Positions 1-8,414 are shown, counted from the first letter of the stretch. The stretch is 64,000 nt of DNA from Alcaligenaceae bacterium SAGV5 (GCA_009360345.1 SPDP01000011.1:1-64000), one strand, 5' to 3'. Translations and numbers: made by a program. Notes: generated by a model from the letters alone, not told the origin.

Positions 1-96
1 GAGATGTCGGGCCAGCAGGCCGAGTACGGGCTGCAGATGAGCAACGGGGCCAAGCTGTTCCTGCAGGAACACGGCGACGTGGTGGCCGGGCGCAAG
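1..96 (+). pseudogene. Remnant of an ABC branched-chain-type substrate-binding protein
   Basis: The reading frame open at the left edge encodes a stretch ending in KLFLQEHGDVVAGRK, which resembles the N-terminal lobe of periplasmic leucine/amide-binding proteins (Peripla_BP_6), where a similar GMKLYMQQHGD..AGKK segment precedes the first ligand-binding strand. After Arg-Lys the similarity stops: the frame runs on as Arg-rich low-complexity sequence and then unrelated residues to a stop at 303. The lobe 1 remainder and all of lobe 2 are missing, so this is a truncated or frameshifted remnant. The 5' part lies outside the window, so a deletion cannot be told from a frameshift here. Confidence 0.5.
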
Positions 97-193
97 AGGC
101 GTAGGGGGGCCTTCTTTTTCGGGGGCATGGATGGCTGTCGGCTAGAGGGTTCCGGCTTGGGACGGGCGATTATTCCACAGTGCCTGGAGCGTT

Positions 194-209
194 ATATTCA
201 TGTGAATAT
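194..209. promoter_or_regulatory. Inverted repeat ATATTCA-TG-TGAATAT
   Basis: Perfect 7-base arms separated by two bases, in the A+T-rich region just upstream of the putative promoter at 229-255. The location suits an activator or second repressor site. No regulator can be assigned from sequence alone. Confidence 0.35.
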
Positions 210-228
210 TTTGAAATCCAATGAAGTT

Positions 229-255
229 TTGTCCGGGCTTGTCAATCGGTACAAT
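229..255 (+). promoter_or_regulatory. Candidate sigma-70 promoter for the Bug/Mo-hydroxylase operon
   Basis: A TTGTCC box (229-234) and a TACAAT box (250-255) are separated by 15 bases, slightly short of the optimum. Transcription would start near 262, inside the 16-base palindrome at 261-276, giving a leader of about 110 bases before the ATG at 375. Confidence 0.4.
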
Positions 256-260
256 CTTAG

Positions 261-276
261 TGTTGATGCATCAACA
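261..276. promoter_or_regulatory. Perfect 16-base palindrome over the predicted start point (operator)
   Basis: TGTTGATGCATCAACA is fully self-complementary. It lies 5 bases after the -10 box, the classic place for a repressor operator. Short symmetric TTG/CAA sites of this kind are typical of GntR (FCD) regulators of organic acid catabolism, but the family assignment is inference. Confidence 0.5.
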
Positions 277-302
277 AGAAAAGTGGATGATCGCGTTTCC
301 TG

Positions 303-321
303 AGTGAACAATTGTTTCACT
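303..321. promoter_or_regulatory. Inverted repeat AGTGAA-N7-TTCACT
   Basis: Six-base arms flank a CAATTGT centre, about 40 bases downstream of the predicted transcription start. It could be a second operator or a structure in the leader RNA. Confidence 0.3.
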
Positions 322-374
322 AGTGAATTGATGTGTGTGCGTATCCCTACCCGATCGTCCCTTCGGAGCCAGTG

Positions 375-1361
375 ATGAATCTCTATCGCCGCCAGATGTT
401 TGCCGCCGCCATGGCGATCACCACCTGCTGTGCCGGCCTGGGCGTCGCCCAGGCGGCCGGTTATCCCGCCAAGCCGATCACCGTCATCGTGTCCTACCCC
501 CCGGGCGGCGACACCGACGCCATCGCGCGCCTGTTCGCCGAAAAGCTGGGCGAGCGCCTGAAGCAGTCGGTCGTCGTCGAGAACAAGGGCGGCGCCGGCG
601 GCACGGTGGGCAACAGTTACGTCGGACGCGCCGCGCCCGACGGCTACACGCTGCTGTTCACACCCAATCCGTTTACCACCGCGCCGATGGTGCTGGGCCT
701 GCCGCCTGCCCAGAGCTACGACGTGCTGAACGGTTTCGAGTCGATCAACCAGACCGCCGTGCAGCCGCTGGTGCTGGTGGCCAATCCCAAGACCGGCTTC
801 AAGACGGTGAAGGACATGATCGACGCCGCCAAGGCCGGCAAGACAGTGTCCTACGCCACCCCGGGCGCGGGCTCGCCCATGCACGTGATCGCCGAATGGC
901 TCAACCGCGAGGCCAAGGTATCCATCCAGCACGTGCCCTATCGCGGCGTGGGCCCTTCAGTGACCGACGTCGTCGCCGGCCACGTCGATACCGCCTGGGT
1001 CACGCTGGGACCGGTCACGCAGTATTTCGCCACCGGCCGCCTGGTTCCGCTGGCCATCGGCGATGCCAGGCGGTCGCCGCTCGCGCCCAACATCCCGACG
1101 CTGGTCGAGTCCGGCTACAAGGACATCGTGGTGGGCGCCTGGAACGGCTTCTTCGCGCCCAAGGGCACGCCGGCCGACATCGTCAAGCTGCTGAACGGCC
1201 ACCTGAACGAGATCCTCAAGCAGCCGGACGTGGTCCAGAAGCTGGCCACCTATGGCGCGTTCCCGCACGGCGGCGAGCCGGCTGAACTCAGCCGCACCAA
1301 CGCGCGCGAATACGAGGTGGTCGGCGGCATCATCAAATCCCTGGGCATCAAGGCGCAGTAA
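375..1361 (+). CDS. Bug-family (TctC-like) tripartite tricarboxylate transporter receptor
   Basis: A 328-residue periplasmic binding protein of the Bug family, which binds a small carboxylate or similar ligand. The start at 375 gives a signal peptide with an Arg-Arg n-region, a hydrophobic core to about residue 22 and an AQA-type cleavage site near residue 27. Family hallmarks follow: the YPPGGDTD loop, the NKGGAGGTVG segment and the DGYTLL motif. No tctA/tctB membrane genes are nearby, which is usual for this expanded family. It precedes the molybdenum hydroxylase operon by 35 bases, so its ligand may be the hydroxylase substrate. The specificity cannot be read from sequence. Confidence 0.93.
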   Translation: MNLYRRQMFAAAMAITTCCAGLGVAQAAGYPAKPITVIVSYPPGGDTDAIARLFAEKLGERLKQSVVVENKGGAGGTVGNSYVGRAAPDGYTLLFTPNPFTTAPMVLGLPPAQSYDVLNGFESINQTAVQPLVLVANPKTGFKTVKDMIDAAKAGKTVSYATPGAGSPMHVIAEWLNREAKVSIQHVPYRGVGPSVTDVVAGHVDTAWVTLGPVTQYFATGRLVPLAIGDARRSPLAPNIPTLVESGYKDIVVGAWNGFFAPKGTPADIVKLLNGHLNEILKQPDVVQKLATYGAFPHGGEPAELSRTNAREYEVVGGIIKSLGIKAQ

Positions 1362-1396
1362 GCCGGGATATGCAGGGGCGGAAACAGGAGGTCGGG

Positions 1397-3706
1397 ATGA
1401 ACGCATCCACGCTGGGCAAGGATACGCCCCAGGTCAACGCGCGCGCCAAGGTGCTGGGCCGCGCGCAGTACGCGGGCGACGTCAAGGTCGCGGGCATGCT
1501 GCACGGCAAGGTGCTGCGCAGTCCCTACCCGCATGCGCGCATCGTCCGCATCGACGTCTCGGCGGCGCTCGCGCTGCCGGGGGTCAAGGCGGTGCTTACC
1601 GGCGCCGACGCCCCGCGCGCGATGTGGGGCGTGCATCACAAGGAGCGCCGCATCCTGGCCGAAGGCGTGGTGCGCTTCGCCGGCGAGGAGGTCGCCGCGG
1701 TGGCGGCGATTTCCGAGGAGATCGCGCGCGACGCGCTCGACCTGATCGAGGTCGAGTACGAAGAGCTGCCCGCCATCCTGACGACCGAGGAAGCGCTGGA
1801 CGAGGAAGCTCCCGGGGTGCACCCGGGGCGGAACAATGTCTCGCACGAGATCCGGTTCCATCTGGGCGACGTGGAGGCCGGCTTCGCCGGGGCGGACCTC
1901 GTCCATGAGGCCACCTACGATTGCCATTCGCAGTATCCGGGCTATCTCGAGCCCATGGCCACCGTGGCGACCCTCGACGCCGAGGGCCGCCTGCAGGTCT
2001 GGACATCCACCCAGTCCGTGTACCAGGCGCGGATGCGCCTGGCGGCCGCGCTGGAGATGCCGGTGTCGCGCATACGCGTGATGCAGGCGACCACCGGCGG
2101 CGGCTTCGGCGGCAAGATCGTGGAAGACGCGAACAGCCTGATCGCCGGTTTGCTGGCGGTCAGGACCGGCAAGCCCGTGCGGCTGGTCAACAACCGGCTG
2201 GAGGATTTCCTGGCCTGCTGTTCCAGCGTGCCCGAACGGGTCACGCTGAAGCTGGGCATGACCAAGGACGGCATCATCGTCGCCAAGGACGTCCGCATCG
2301 TTGCGGAATGCGGTGCCTACAGCGGACTGTCGGCCGAAGTCATGCACGTGACCGCGATGCGCAGCGACAACATGCACCGCCTGAAGAACGTGCGCTCGCA
2401 CGCGACGCTGGTCTACACCAACAATCCGCCGCACGGTGCCTTTCGTGGCTTTGGCGGATCGCAGATGCTGTTCGCGCTCAACAGCCACCTCCACATGATG
2501 GCCGAGAAGCTGGGACTGGATCCGATCGAGGTCCACAGGCGCAATGCGCACGAGGCGGGCGACACCTCCATCCACGGTTGGAAGATAGGCAGCACGGGCC
2601 TGCGCGCATGCATGGACCAGTGCGCCGAGGCCATCCAATGGCAGGCCAGGCGCGCCAGCCGGGACCGGGGCACGGGCGCGAAGCGCCGCGGTGTCGGCAT
2701 GGCGGCCGCCATGCATGTCAGCGGCAACCGCACCATCGGCAACTGGGATGGCTCGACCGTCGTCGTCAAGGTCAACGAAGACGGCCGCGTGGTGATCCAC
2801 AGCGGCGAATGCGACATGGGGCAGGGCGCCATGACCATGCTGGCCCAGGTCGTCGCCCATGAACTGAACATCCCGCTGGACCATGTGCACGTGGCGCCGC
2901 CCGACACGGACGTGTCGCCGTATGCCATCGGCACGCTGGCCTCGCGCGTGACCATCGCCGCCGGCAATGCCGCCATCCTGGCCGGCCGCAAGGCCCGGCA
3001 GGCGTTGTTCGACGTGGCCGCCACGAAGCTGGAGGTTCCCGCCGACGACCTGGAAATCGCGGACGGCTTCATCTTTTCCCGGCGCGCGCCTGACAGGCGC
3101 GCCACCATCGCCGAGATCGCCAGGCTGCACATCTGGCGCCACGACGGCGAGGGCCTGCAGATCAGCGCCACCTGGGACGCCAAGACCGTCATGCACGGCG
3201 ACGTCCACGGCAACATCGCGCCGGCGCACTCGTACGCGGCGCAGGCCGTCGAGGTCGAGGTCGACACCGAGACCGGCCGGGTCACGGTGCTGGATTCCTA
3301 TGTGTCGGACGACTGCGGCAAGGCCTTCAATCCGCTGGCCGTGCACGGCCAGAGCAACGGCGCGGCGGCCCAGGCCATGGGCTGGGCGCTGTACGAGCAA
3401 TTGCAGCTGGAGAACGGCCGGCTGGCCAACGGCAATTTCGCCGACTACAACATGCCCACCGCCGATTCGATTCCGCTGCTGCGCTCGGGCATCGTGGAGT
3501 CCAACGATCCCAACGGACCCTATGGCGCCAAGGGCGCGAGCGAGACGGCCATCCTGCCGGGCGCGCCGGCCATCGCCAACGCGGTCTACGACGCCGTCGG
3601 CGTGCGCATCACGGACCTGCCGATCACGCCCGAGAAAGTGCTGGCGGGCCTGCGCGCCCTGCGCCAGGCCGGCGAACAGGAACAAGGAGGCTCCCGCCAT
3701 GCGTGA
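1397..3706 (+). CDS. Molybdenum hydroxylase, molybdopterin-binding large subunit (xanthine dehydrogenase family)
   Basis: A 769-residue catalytic subunit of a heterotrimeric xanthine oxidase family enzyme, which hydroxylates an aromatic, heterocyclic or aldehyde carbon using water. The ATG at 1397 has an AGGAGG six bases upstream. The MPT-binding GGGFGGK motif and the conserved AFRGFGGSQ segment are present. Glu716 in YGAKGASE matches the catalytic base of the family. The CO dehydrogenase signature AYXCSFR is absent, so it is not a form I CO dehydrogenase. The next gene starts 8 bases before its stop. The exact substrate is unknown. The adjacent thioesterase/cleavage cluster and Bug receptors hint at an aromatic or N-heterocyclic acid, but this is inference. 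Confidence 0.9.
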   Translation: MNASTLGKDTPQVNARAKVLGRAQYAGDVKVAGMLHGKVLRSPYPHARIVRIDVSAALALPGVKAVLTGADAPRAMWGVHHKERRILAEGVVRFAGEEVAAVAAISEEIARDALDLIEVEYEELPAILTTEEALDEEAPGVHPGRNNVSHEIRFHLGDVEAGFAGADLVHEATYDCHSQYPGYLEPMATVATLDAEGRLQVWTSTQSVYQARMRLAAALEMPVSRIRVMQATTGGGFGGKIVEDANSLIAGLLAVRTGKPVRLVNNRLEDFLACCSSVPERVTLKLGMTKDGIIVAKDVRIVAECGAYSGLSAEVMHVTAMRSDNMHRLKNVRSHATLVYTNNPPHGAFRGFGGSQMLFALNSHLHMMAEKLGLDPIEVHRRNAHEAGDTSIHGWKIGSTGLRACMDQCAEAIQWQARRASRDRGTGAKRRGVGMAAAMHVSGNRTIGNWDGSTVVVKVNEDGRVVIHSGECDMGQGAMTMLAQVVAHELNIPLDHVHVAPPDTDVSPYAIGTLASRVTIAAGNAAILAGRKARQALFDVAATKLEVPADDLEIADGFIFSRRAPDRRATIAEIARLHIWRHDGEGLQISATWDAKTVMHGDVHGNIAPAHSYAAQAVEVEVDTETGRVTVLDSYVSDDCGKAFNPLAVHGQSNGAAAQAMGWALYEQLQLENGRLANGNFADYNMPTADSIPLLRSGIVESNDPNGPYGAKGASETAILPGAPAIANAVYDAVGVRITDLPITPEKVLAGLRALRQAGEQEQGGSRHA

Positions 3707-4565
3707 TTTCGATTTCCTCGAGCCGGCATCGGTGGCCGAGGCCAGCCGCATGCTGGCGGACCTGGGCGAGGACTGCCGGGTCATGGCCGGCGGCACGGCG
3801 CTGATGCTGGCCATGCGCCAGCGCATGCTGGTGCCTTCGCACATCATCTCGGTCGCGCGCATCGAGGCCTTGCGCGGGATCCGCTTCGATCCCGTGGAAG
3901 GCCTGCGCATAGGCGCGCTGGCGCGCCACACGGACGTGGCCGATTCCGCGGTCGTCAAGCAGCACTATCCCATGCTGGCGGCCATGGCGGCCCAGGTCGC
4001 CAATCCCCAGGTGCGCAACCAGGGCACGCTGGGCGGCAACCTCTGCTATGCCGATCCGTCCACCGATCCGCCCACCTGCCTGATGTCGCTGGGCGCGCGA
4101 GTGGTGCTGGGCAGCGCGCGCGGCGAGCGGGTGCTGTCCATCGAGGAGTTCCTGGTGGACTACTACGTCACCGCCATCGAATCCGACGAGATCGTCGTCG
4201 AGATCCGCGTGCCGGCGCCGCCGGCGGATTTCTCCGGCCTGTACACCCGCTTCCTGCGCACCGCCGCCGAGCACCGGCCGCTGATCGGCCTGTCGCTGGC
4301 CACGCGCCGCAGCGGCGGCACCTGCCGCGAGGCGGTCCTGGCGGTGGGCGCGTCCACGCCCATTCCCTGCCGTGTGCCGCGGGCGGAGCACTTCCTGGCG
4401 GGCAAGACCATCACCCCCGAGGTGGCGGCCGAGGCCGCTTCGATCGTCGCGGCCGACATCCAGCCCGTTTCCGACGCGCGGGGGTCGGACGAATTCCGCC
4501 GCGAGATGGTGCGGGTGGTCACCCGGCGCACCATCGCCGGCCTGTACGGGCTGGCCACGGACTGA
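3699..4565 (+). CDS. Molybdenum hydroxylase, FAD-binding middle subunit
   Basis: A 288-residue CoxM/XdhB-type flavoprotein that passes electrons from the 2Fe-2S subunit to the acceptor. The FAD-binding AGGTALMLAM segment lies near residues 28-37. The second FAD motif, RNQGTLGGNLCYADPSTD, is near residues 106-123. A C-terminal CO_deh_flav_C domain follows. The start overlaps the large-subunit gene by 8 bases, with AAGGAGG upstream, indicating translational coupling. The small-subunit gene begins 9 bases after its stop. Length is normal for the family. Confidence 0.92.
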   Translation: MRDFDFLEPASVAEASRMLADLGEDCRVMAGGTALMLAMRQRMLVPSHIISVARIEALRGIRFDPVEGLRIGALARHTDVADSAVVKQHYPMLAAMAAQVANPQVRNQGTLGGNLCYADPSTDPPTCLMSLGARVVLGSARGERVLSIEEFLVDYYVTAIESDEIVVEIRVPAPPADFSGLYTRFLRTAAEHRPLIGLSLATRRSGGTCREAVLAVGASTPIPCRVPRAEHFLAGKTITPEVAAEAASIVAADIQPVSDARGSDEFRREMVRVVTRRTIAGLYGLATD

Positions 4566-4574
4566 GGAAAGACC

Positions 4575-5051
4575 ATGAGCAAGCACCTGATCGAAGTCAC
4601 CGTCAACGGTGAAAAGCACGGCGCCGAAGTCCCCGCGCGCCGCATGTTGTCGGATTTCCTGCGGGACGACCTGAACCTGACCGGCACCAAGCGCGGCTGC
4701 GAGACCGGCATCTGCGGCGCCTGCTCGGTGCTGGTGGATGGCGAGGTGGTCAAGTCCTGCCTGTCGCTGGCGGTGCAGGCCAACGGCCACAGCATCACGA
4801 CGGTGGAGGGCCTGGCCAAGGGCGACGAATTGCATCCGTTGCAGCAAAGCTTCATGGAGTGCGGTGGCCTGCAATGCGGCTACTGCACGCCGGGCATGCT
4901 GATGACGGCCTGCCACCTGCTCGAACGCAACCCCCGGCCCACGGCCGACCAGGTCCGGGAAGGACTGAACGGCAACCTGTGCCGCTGCACGGGCTATGCC
5001 CAGATCGTCGAGTCCATTCTCGATGCTTCGGAGAAAATGCGTGGAAATTGA
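4575..5051 (+). CDS. Molybdenum hydroxylase, 2Fe-2S small subunit
   Basis: A 158-residue CoxS/XdhC-type iron-sulfur subunit. The plant-type ferredoxin cluster is bound by Cys42, Cys47, Cys50 and Cys62, and the molybdenum-proximal cluster by Cys101, Cys104, Cys136 and Cys138. All eight ligands are in place, so the protein should be functional. Together with the two preceding genes it completes a large-FAD-2Fe-2S heterotrimer. The following CoxG-like gene starts inside its last 11 bases. Confidence 0.95.
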   Translation: MSKHLIEVTVNGEKHGAEVPARRMLSDFLRDDLNLTGTKRGCETGICGACSVLVDGEVVKSCLSLAVQANGHSITTVEGLAKGDELHPLQQSFMECGGLQCGYCTPGMLMTACHLLERNPRPTADQVREGLNGNLCRCTGYAQIVESILDASEKMRGN

Positions 5052-5904
5052 AAAAGTTCTGACGGTGGCGGCCCCGGTCGCCAAGGTATGGGACATGCTG
5101 CTGGATCCCACCGTGATGGGAAGCTGCGTGCCGGGCATGAAGTCTATCGAAGTGGTCAGCGACGTCGAGTACAACGCCGTCATCCACGTCAAGATCAGCT
5201 TCATCAGCGCCAAGTTCCGGCTCAAGACGCGGATCGTCGAGCAGCGCGCGCCCGAATACCTGCGTGTCGAGGGCTCTGGCGAGGATGCCTCGGTGGCCAG
5301 CTCGCTCAAACAGCAGAGCGAGATATTCCTGGCCGAACTGCCTGGCGGCCAGACCGAGTTGCGCACCAAAGTCACGGTAGACGTACTGGGACGCCTGGGC
5401 ACGTTCGGCCTGGGCATCATGAAAACCAAGGCTGACCGCATGTGGGAAGAGTTCAGCCAGAACCTCGCGACCCGTCTGAACGGCGGCGAAGTGCCGGGCG
5501 CGGCGGCTGTCATCATTACGCGGGCCGGCGAGGCGTCGGCGGGAGGTCAGCCGGGGCCCGCCGCGGTCGCCCGGCCGGCCGTGGCAGTCAGCCCGGCCGG
5601 GCCGGCCAGTTCCGCTGCGGTGCCGGCTTCCCCTGCCGCCGCCGCGCCGCAACCGGCTTGCGCCCCGGCCGCCGGCACGGCGTCACCTCGGCGGGCCAGC
5701 GTCAATGGCGTCGACGCCACCCCTGCCTCGGTATCCGACGGTGGCTGGTGGTCGCGCCTGGTGAGGCGCGCCGGACCGGCCCGCAACATCCACGTCGAGC
5801 TGCGCCGCGGAGACATCTCGATGGTGGTGGACTGGCCAGTGGAAGACTCGGCCGGCTGCGCGGCGTGGCTGCGAGATGCGTTGAGTCCGCCGCCGGCTCG
5901 ATGA
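5041..5904 (+). CDS. CoxG-like SRPBCC protein with a long Ala/Pro linker
   Basis: A 287-residue protein with an N-terminal CoxG/SRPBCC domain (about residues 1-150: VAAPVAKVWDMLLDPTVMGSCVPG). CoxG proteins associate with molybdenum hydroxylases; known roles are membrane anchoring of CO dehydrogenase and, in mycobacteria, quinone delivery. A low-complexity Ala/Pro/Gly linker of about 80 residues follows, then a short C-terminal segment (about 240-287) that I do not recognise. The chosen start is GTG at 5041, overlapping the previous gene by 11 bases. Upstream ATG codons in this frame would extend it into the 2Fe-2S gene. It probably links the hydroxylase to the respiratory chain. Confidence 0.85.
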   Translation: MEIEKVLTVAAPVAKVWDMLLDPTVMGSCVPGMKSIEVVSDVEYNAVIHVKISFISAKFRLKTRIVEQRAPEYLRVEGSGEDASVASSLKQQSEIFLAELPGGQTELRTKVTVDVLGRLGTFGLGIMKTKADRMWEEFSQNLATRLNGGEVPGAAAVIITRAGEASAGGQPGPAAVARPAVAVSPAGPASSAAVPASPAAAAPQPACAPAAGTASPRRASVNGVDATPASVSDGGWWSRLVRRAGPARNIHVELRRGDISMVVDWPVEDSAGCAAWLRDALSPPPAR

Positions 5905-5986
5905 TTCGCCTGCCTTGCCCGCCGTCGTCTGGTCGCCGCGACGGTGCCGAAGCACCCGAAGCGGTGGGGGACGACGTGGGCGTCTG

Positions 5987-6964
5987 CTAATCAAGCGTCA
6001 AACCCACGCTTTTTATCAGGGCTGAATTCTTCTCGGACATCCGCGAGAGATCGGCCTTGATTTCGGCCGGTTCGTGTCCCTGCGGGTCGAGGCCGTTCTC
6101 CAGGAAAATGGAGATGGTTTGCGGCGTGGACAGAACCTTGGCAAACGCATCGTTCAGAAAACCGACCTGTTCCTTGGACATCCTGGCCGAGCCATACACG
6201 ATGAAGCTGCTTCGCGGCTGAAGCTCTGGAAAACCCGCTTCGGCAAACGTGGGCGTGCCGGGAAGCAAGGGGCTGCGCGTGGCGCCCGTGACCGCCAATG
6301 CATGCAGCGCACCGGTTTTCAGATGCCCCAGGGCGGGCGGGCTCAATGCCCCGGAAACCAGCTGAATCTGGTTTCCAAGGAGATCGTTGATCGCGGCCGC
6401 ATACCCCTGGTATGGCACGTTGACGATGTCGACGCCACCTTGTTGCTTGATCGATTCGAGCAGCAGGTGGTGCGTGTTGCCAACCCCCAGCGTTCCGTAG
6501 TTGAGTTTTCCCGGATTGGCTTTCGCGTATTTGAAAAGATCCGCGAGATTATTCGATGCTAGCGCTTTCGATGCCGACAGCACGATACGCGCTTCGGCGA
6601 GATCCGCAATCGGCTGCAGGTCGCTCGCCTTGTATGGCAGCTTCTTGAACAGATGGGGATTGAGTGTGACGATGCCGGCGTCCGCCAGCAAAAGCGTATA
6701 TCCGTCCGCTGGCGCACGCAATGCCGCGCTGGTGGCGATGATCTGATTGGCGCCCGGACGATTCTCGACCACGATGGTTTGGCCAAGCGAGGCGCGCAAT
6801 TGGTGGGAGACGGTCCGGGCGATCAGGTCGACAGTGCCGCCGGGAGGATAGGACACTATCAAGGTAATCGGCTTCGCAGGAAACGTTTCCTGTGCCGGAG
6901 CCGGCGGGCTTGTCATGCAACCCAATACGGCGGTGGCCATGCACCATTTTTTCATGATGTTCAT
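5987..6964 (-). CDS. Bug-family (TctC-like) tripartite tricarboxylate transporter receptor
   Basis: A 325-residue periplasmic receptor, last gene of the thioesterase/cleavage-enzyme/Bug operon. The ATG at 6964 is preceded by GGAGGAG. Its signal peptide (MNIMKKW, hydrophobic core, PAQA cleavage) leads into the family loop SYPPGGTVDLIAR, with NRPGANQI and DGYTLL further on. The product probably captures the compound degraded by the enzymes encoded upstream. It converges on the CoxG-like gene across 82 bases in which no clear terminator is visible. Confidence 0.92.
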   Translation of the reverse strand: MNIMKKWCMATAVLGCMTSPPAPAQETFPAKPITLIVSYPPGGTVDLIARTVSHQLRASLGQTIVVENRPGANQIIATSAALRAPADGYTLLLADAGIVTLNPHLFKKLPYKASDLQPIADLAEARIVLSASKALASNNLADLFKYAKANPGKLNYGTLGVGNTHHLLLESIKQQGGVDIVNVPYQGYAAAINDLLGNQIQLVSGALSPPALGHLKTGALHALAVTGATRSPLLPGTPTFAEAGFPELQPRSSFIVYGSARMSKEQVGFLNDAFAKVLSTPQTISIFLENGLDPQGHEPAEIKADLSRMSEKNSALIKSVGLTLD

Positions 6965-6986
6965 GATTGCTCCTCCAGCGCTGTTC

Positions 6987-7874
6987 TTATAGTTGTTCCA
7001 GGCCAATGATTTCACGGGCTTCCGCGGCCGTGGCGGGCTCGAAACCAAGGTCGCGGATGATGCGTATCTGGCGTTCGACCAAGGCTTCATTGGTGGCGAG
7101 TTCACCGCGCCGATAGTAGAGGTTGTCTTCCAACCCTACCCGGACATGGCCGCCCAGCAGGATCGCATGCGTGGTTGCCGCGACTTGTGAAGGGCCGATC
7201 GCCGACACGCAGAAAATGGAGTTCTCTGGCAGCAGATCGACCATCGATTGCAGTATTTTCGGCGTGTACGGCAGGGCGCCCTGGAACCCGCGATCCGCTC
7301 CCAGTACCATGTTCACGTAGTACGGCGCGCAGTCGTAGCCTGCCGCAATCAACCGGCTCACGTCTTGCAGGATGTGGGCCGGATTGAATACTTCCCACTC
7401 GGGCTTGATTCCTCGTTCCCTGAATCTGGCCGCCATCCGGTCGCATTGGCTGGGCGTCGTGGTGACCACGGTCTCCCTGCCTCCGTGCAGCGCCGCCATG
7501 GTGAAGCCATCGAAGGTGGCCATCTCGGCGCCGGCGTCCAGCCCCTTGAGACGTTCCTCGAAGTTCTGCTCGAACATGCCATCGGGACGCGGAATCAGCA
7601 TGTCGCCATCGCTGCCTCCGCCGGTGGAGTTGTTCAGGATGATGTCGCATCGGGCGCGGATCAGGACGTTGATATGCCGGTAGATGTCGGCGTTGCACGT
7701 GGCTTCGTCGTCTGGCCGCCGGGCATGTACCGCCACGACCGAAGCCCCGGCGTCGTAGCAGCGCTTGACGCAGTCGGCAATCTCTTCCGGCTGGGTGGGA
7801 AGATTGGGATTCTGGTTTTTCTTGGCCATCCCCCCGGTAGGGGCGATGGTGACGATGATTTTCCTGGTTTTCAT
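6987..7874 (-). CDS. BKACE-family beta-keto acid cleavage enzyme (DUF849), variant metal site
   Basis: A 295-residue TIM-barrel protein of the 3-keto-5-aminohexanoate cleavage (Kce/BKACE) family. Known members condense a beta-keto acid with acetyl-CoA, giving acetoacetate and a new CoA ester. Family features include APTGG near residue 11, the NNSTGGG segment and ENSIFCVSAIGPSQ. In typical members two histidines in an HxH motif bind zinc; here the equivalent stretch is AVHARRP, with Ala48 in the first position and only His50 kept. The gene overlaps the thioesterase gene by 4 bases, so a new CoA ester could be hydrolysed by its neighbour. The substrate is unknown. Confidence 0.85.
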   Translation of the reverse strand: MKTRKIIVTIAPTGGMAKKNQNPNLPTQPEEIADCVKRCYDAGASVVAVHARRPDDEATCNADIYRHINVLIRARCDIILNNSTGGGSDGDMLIPRPDGMFEQNFEERLKGLDAGAEMATFDGFTMAALHGGRETVVTTTPSQCDRMAARFRERGIKPEWEVFNPAHILQDVSRLIAAGYDCAPYYVNMVLGADRGFQGALPYTPKILQSMVDLLPENSIFCVSAIGPSQVAATTHAILLGGHVRVGLEDNLYYRRGELATNEALVERQIRIIRDLGFEPATAAEAREIIGLEQL

Positions 7875-8332
7875 TCTTCTTCCTTGTCTCCCGTGGTGTC
7901 AGGAGGGTTGCCGGTTTCCGGCGCGAGCATGGCGCGTATCCGGTCCGGAATACGCGCCGGGTTCAGTCCGGAGTCTTCAGGGGATTTGAACGTTGCCCAG
8001 ACCCGGGTTTCGTCGGCTTCCGCCAATAGATTCTCGCCACACAGGAATCGGTGATGGAGGGTCAGGGATTTGCCCCCCAGGCGCTCCACGGAAATCTGGT
8101 GGATCACCGTCTCGTGAAGTCTGGGCGCGCCCAGAAACCGCATCGAGAGCTGGACGATGGGAATTCCGCTTCTTGTCCCGGGCGCCACCGCTGCGTTCGG
8201 GTCGATGCCTTCGGCGAGAAACATCTGATCGACGCCATCCGCCATCCAGCGCAGATAGTTGGGAAAGAAAATTATTCCCGCGGGATCGCATTCGCCCCAT
8301 TGCAGGATTCTTGTGTAGCTGTGGGTTTTCAT
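7871..8332 (-). CDS. Hotdog-fold acyl-CoA thioesterase (4-hydroxybenzoyl-CoA thioesterase family)
   Basis: A 153-residue single-domain hotdog protein. The segment WGECDPAGIIFFPNY near residues 12-26 matches the 4-hydroxybenzoyl-CoA thioesterase signature, with Asp16 in the place of the catalytic aspartate. Its stop overlaps the start of the cleavage-enzyme gene (ATGA), indicating coupled translation. It is the first gene of a three-gene operon diverging from a LysR gene. It probably hydrolyses the CoA ester produced by its partner enzyme. A free role in aromatic acyl-CoA turnover is also possible. Confidence 0.85.
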   Translation of the reverse strand: MKTHSYTRILQWGECDPAGIIFFPNYLRWMADGVDQMFLAEGIDPNAAVAPGTRSGIPIVQLSMRFLGAPRLHETVIHQISVERLGGKSLTLHHRFLCGENLLAEADETRVWATFKSPEDSGLNPARIPDRIRAMLAPETGNPPDTTGDKEEE

Positions 8333-8414
8333 TTGGAGGCCGATGAGCCGTTGAGTGCCGTGGCTGTTTTCGCGGACCCATTGTGGATCGGTATTCTGTT
8401 AGCTGCTACATGCA

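Larger units (their letters stand above)
97..374 (+). promoter_or_regulatory. Regulatory region upstream of the Bug/molybdenum hydroxylase operon
   Basis: This 278-base gap is much richer in A+T than the surrounding genes and carries three separate inverted repeats plus a promoter candidate, annotated individually. No gene is seen in it. Its position directly before a receptor and a four-gene catabolic operon suggests it is the main control point of that operon. The regulator is not in the window to its right and may lie to the left. Confidence 0.5.

Noticed and set aside
1250..3958. A 902-residue open frame on the minus strand opposite the Mo-hydroxylase
   Set aside because: It is His/Gly/Arg-rich antisense sequence caused by high GC in the third codon position of the real plus-strand genes, with no recognisable domain.
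1397..5051. Annotation of the first hydroxylase as carbon monoxide dehydrogenase
   Set aside because: The subunit order and CoxG-like gene fit, but the active-site loop AYXCSFR of CO dehydrogenase is not present; the protein has the general AFRGFGGSQ form.
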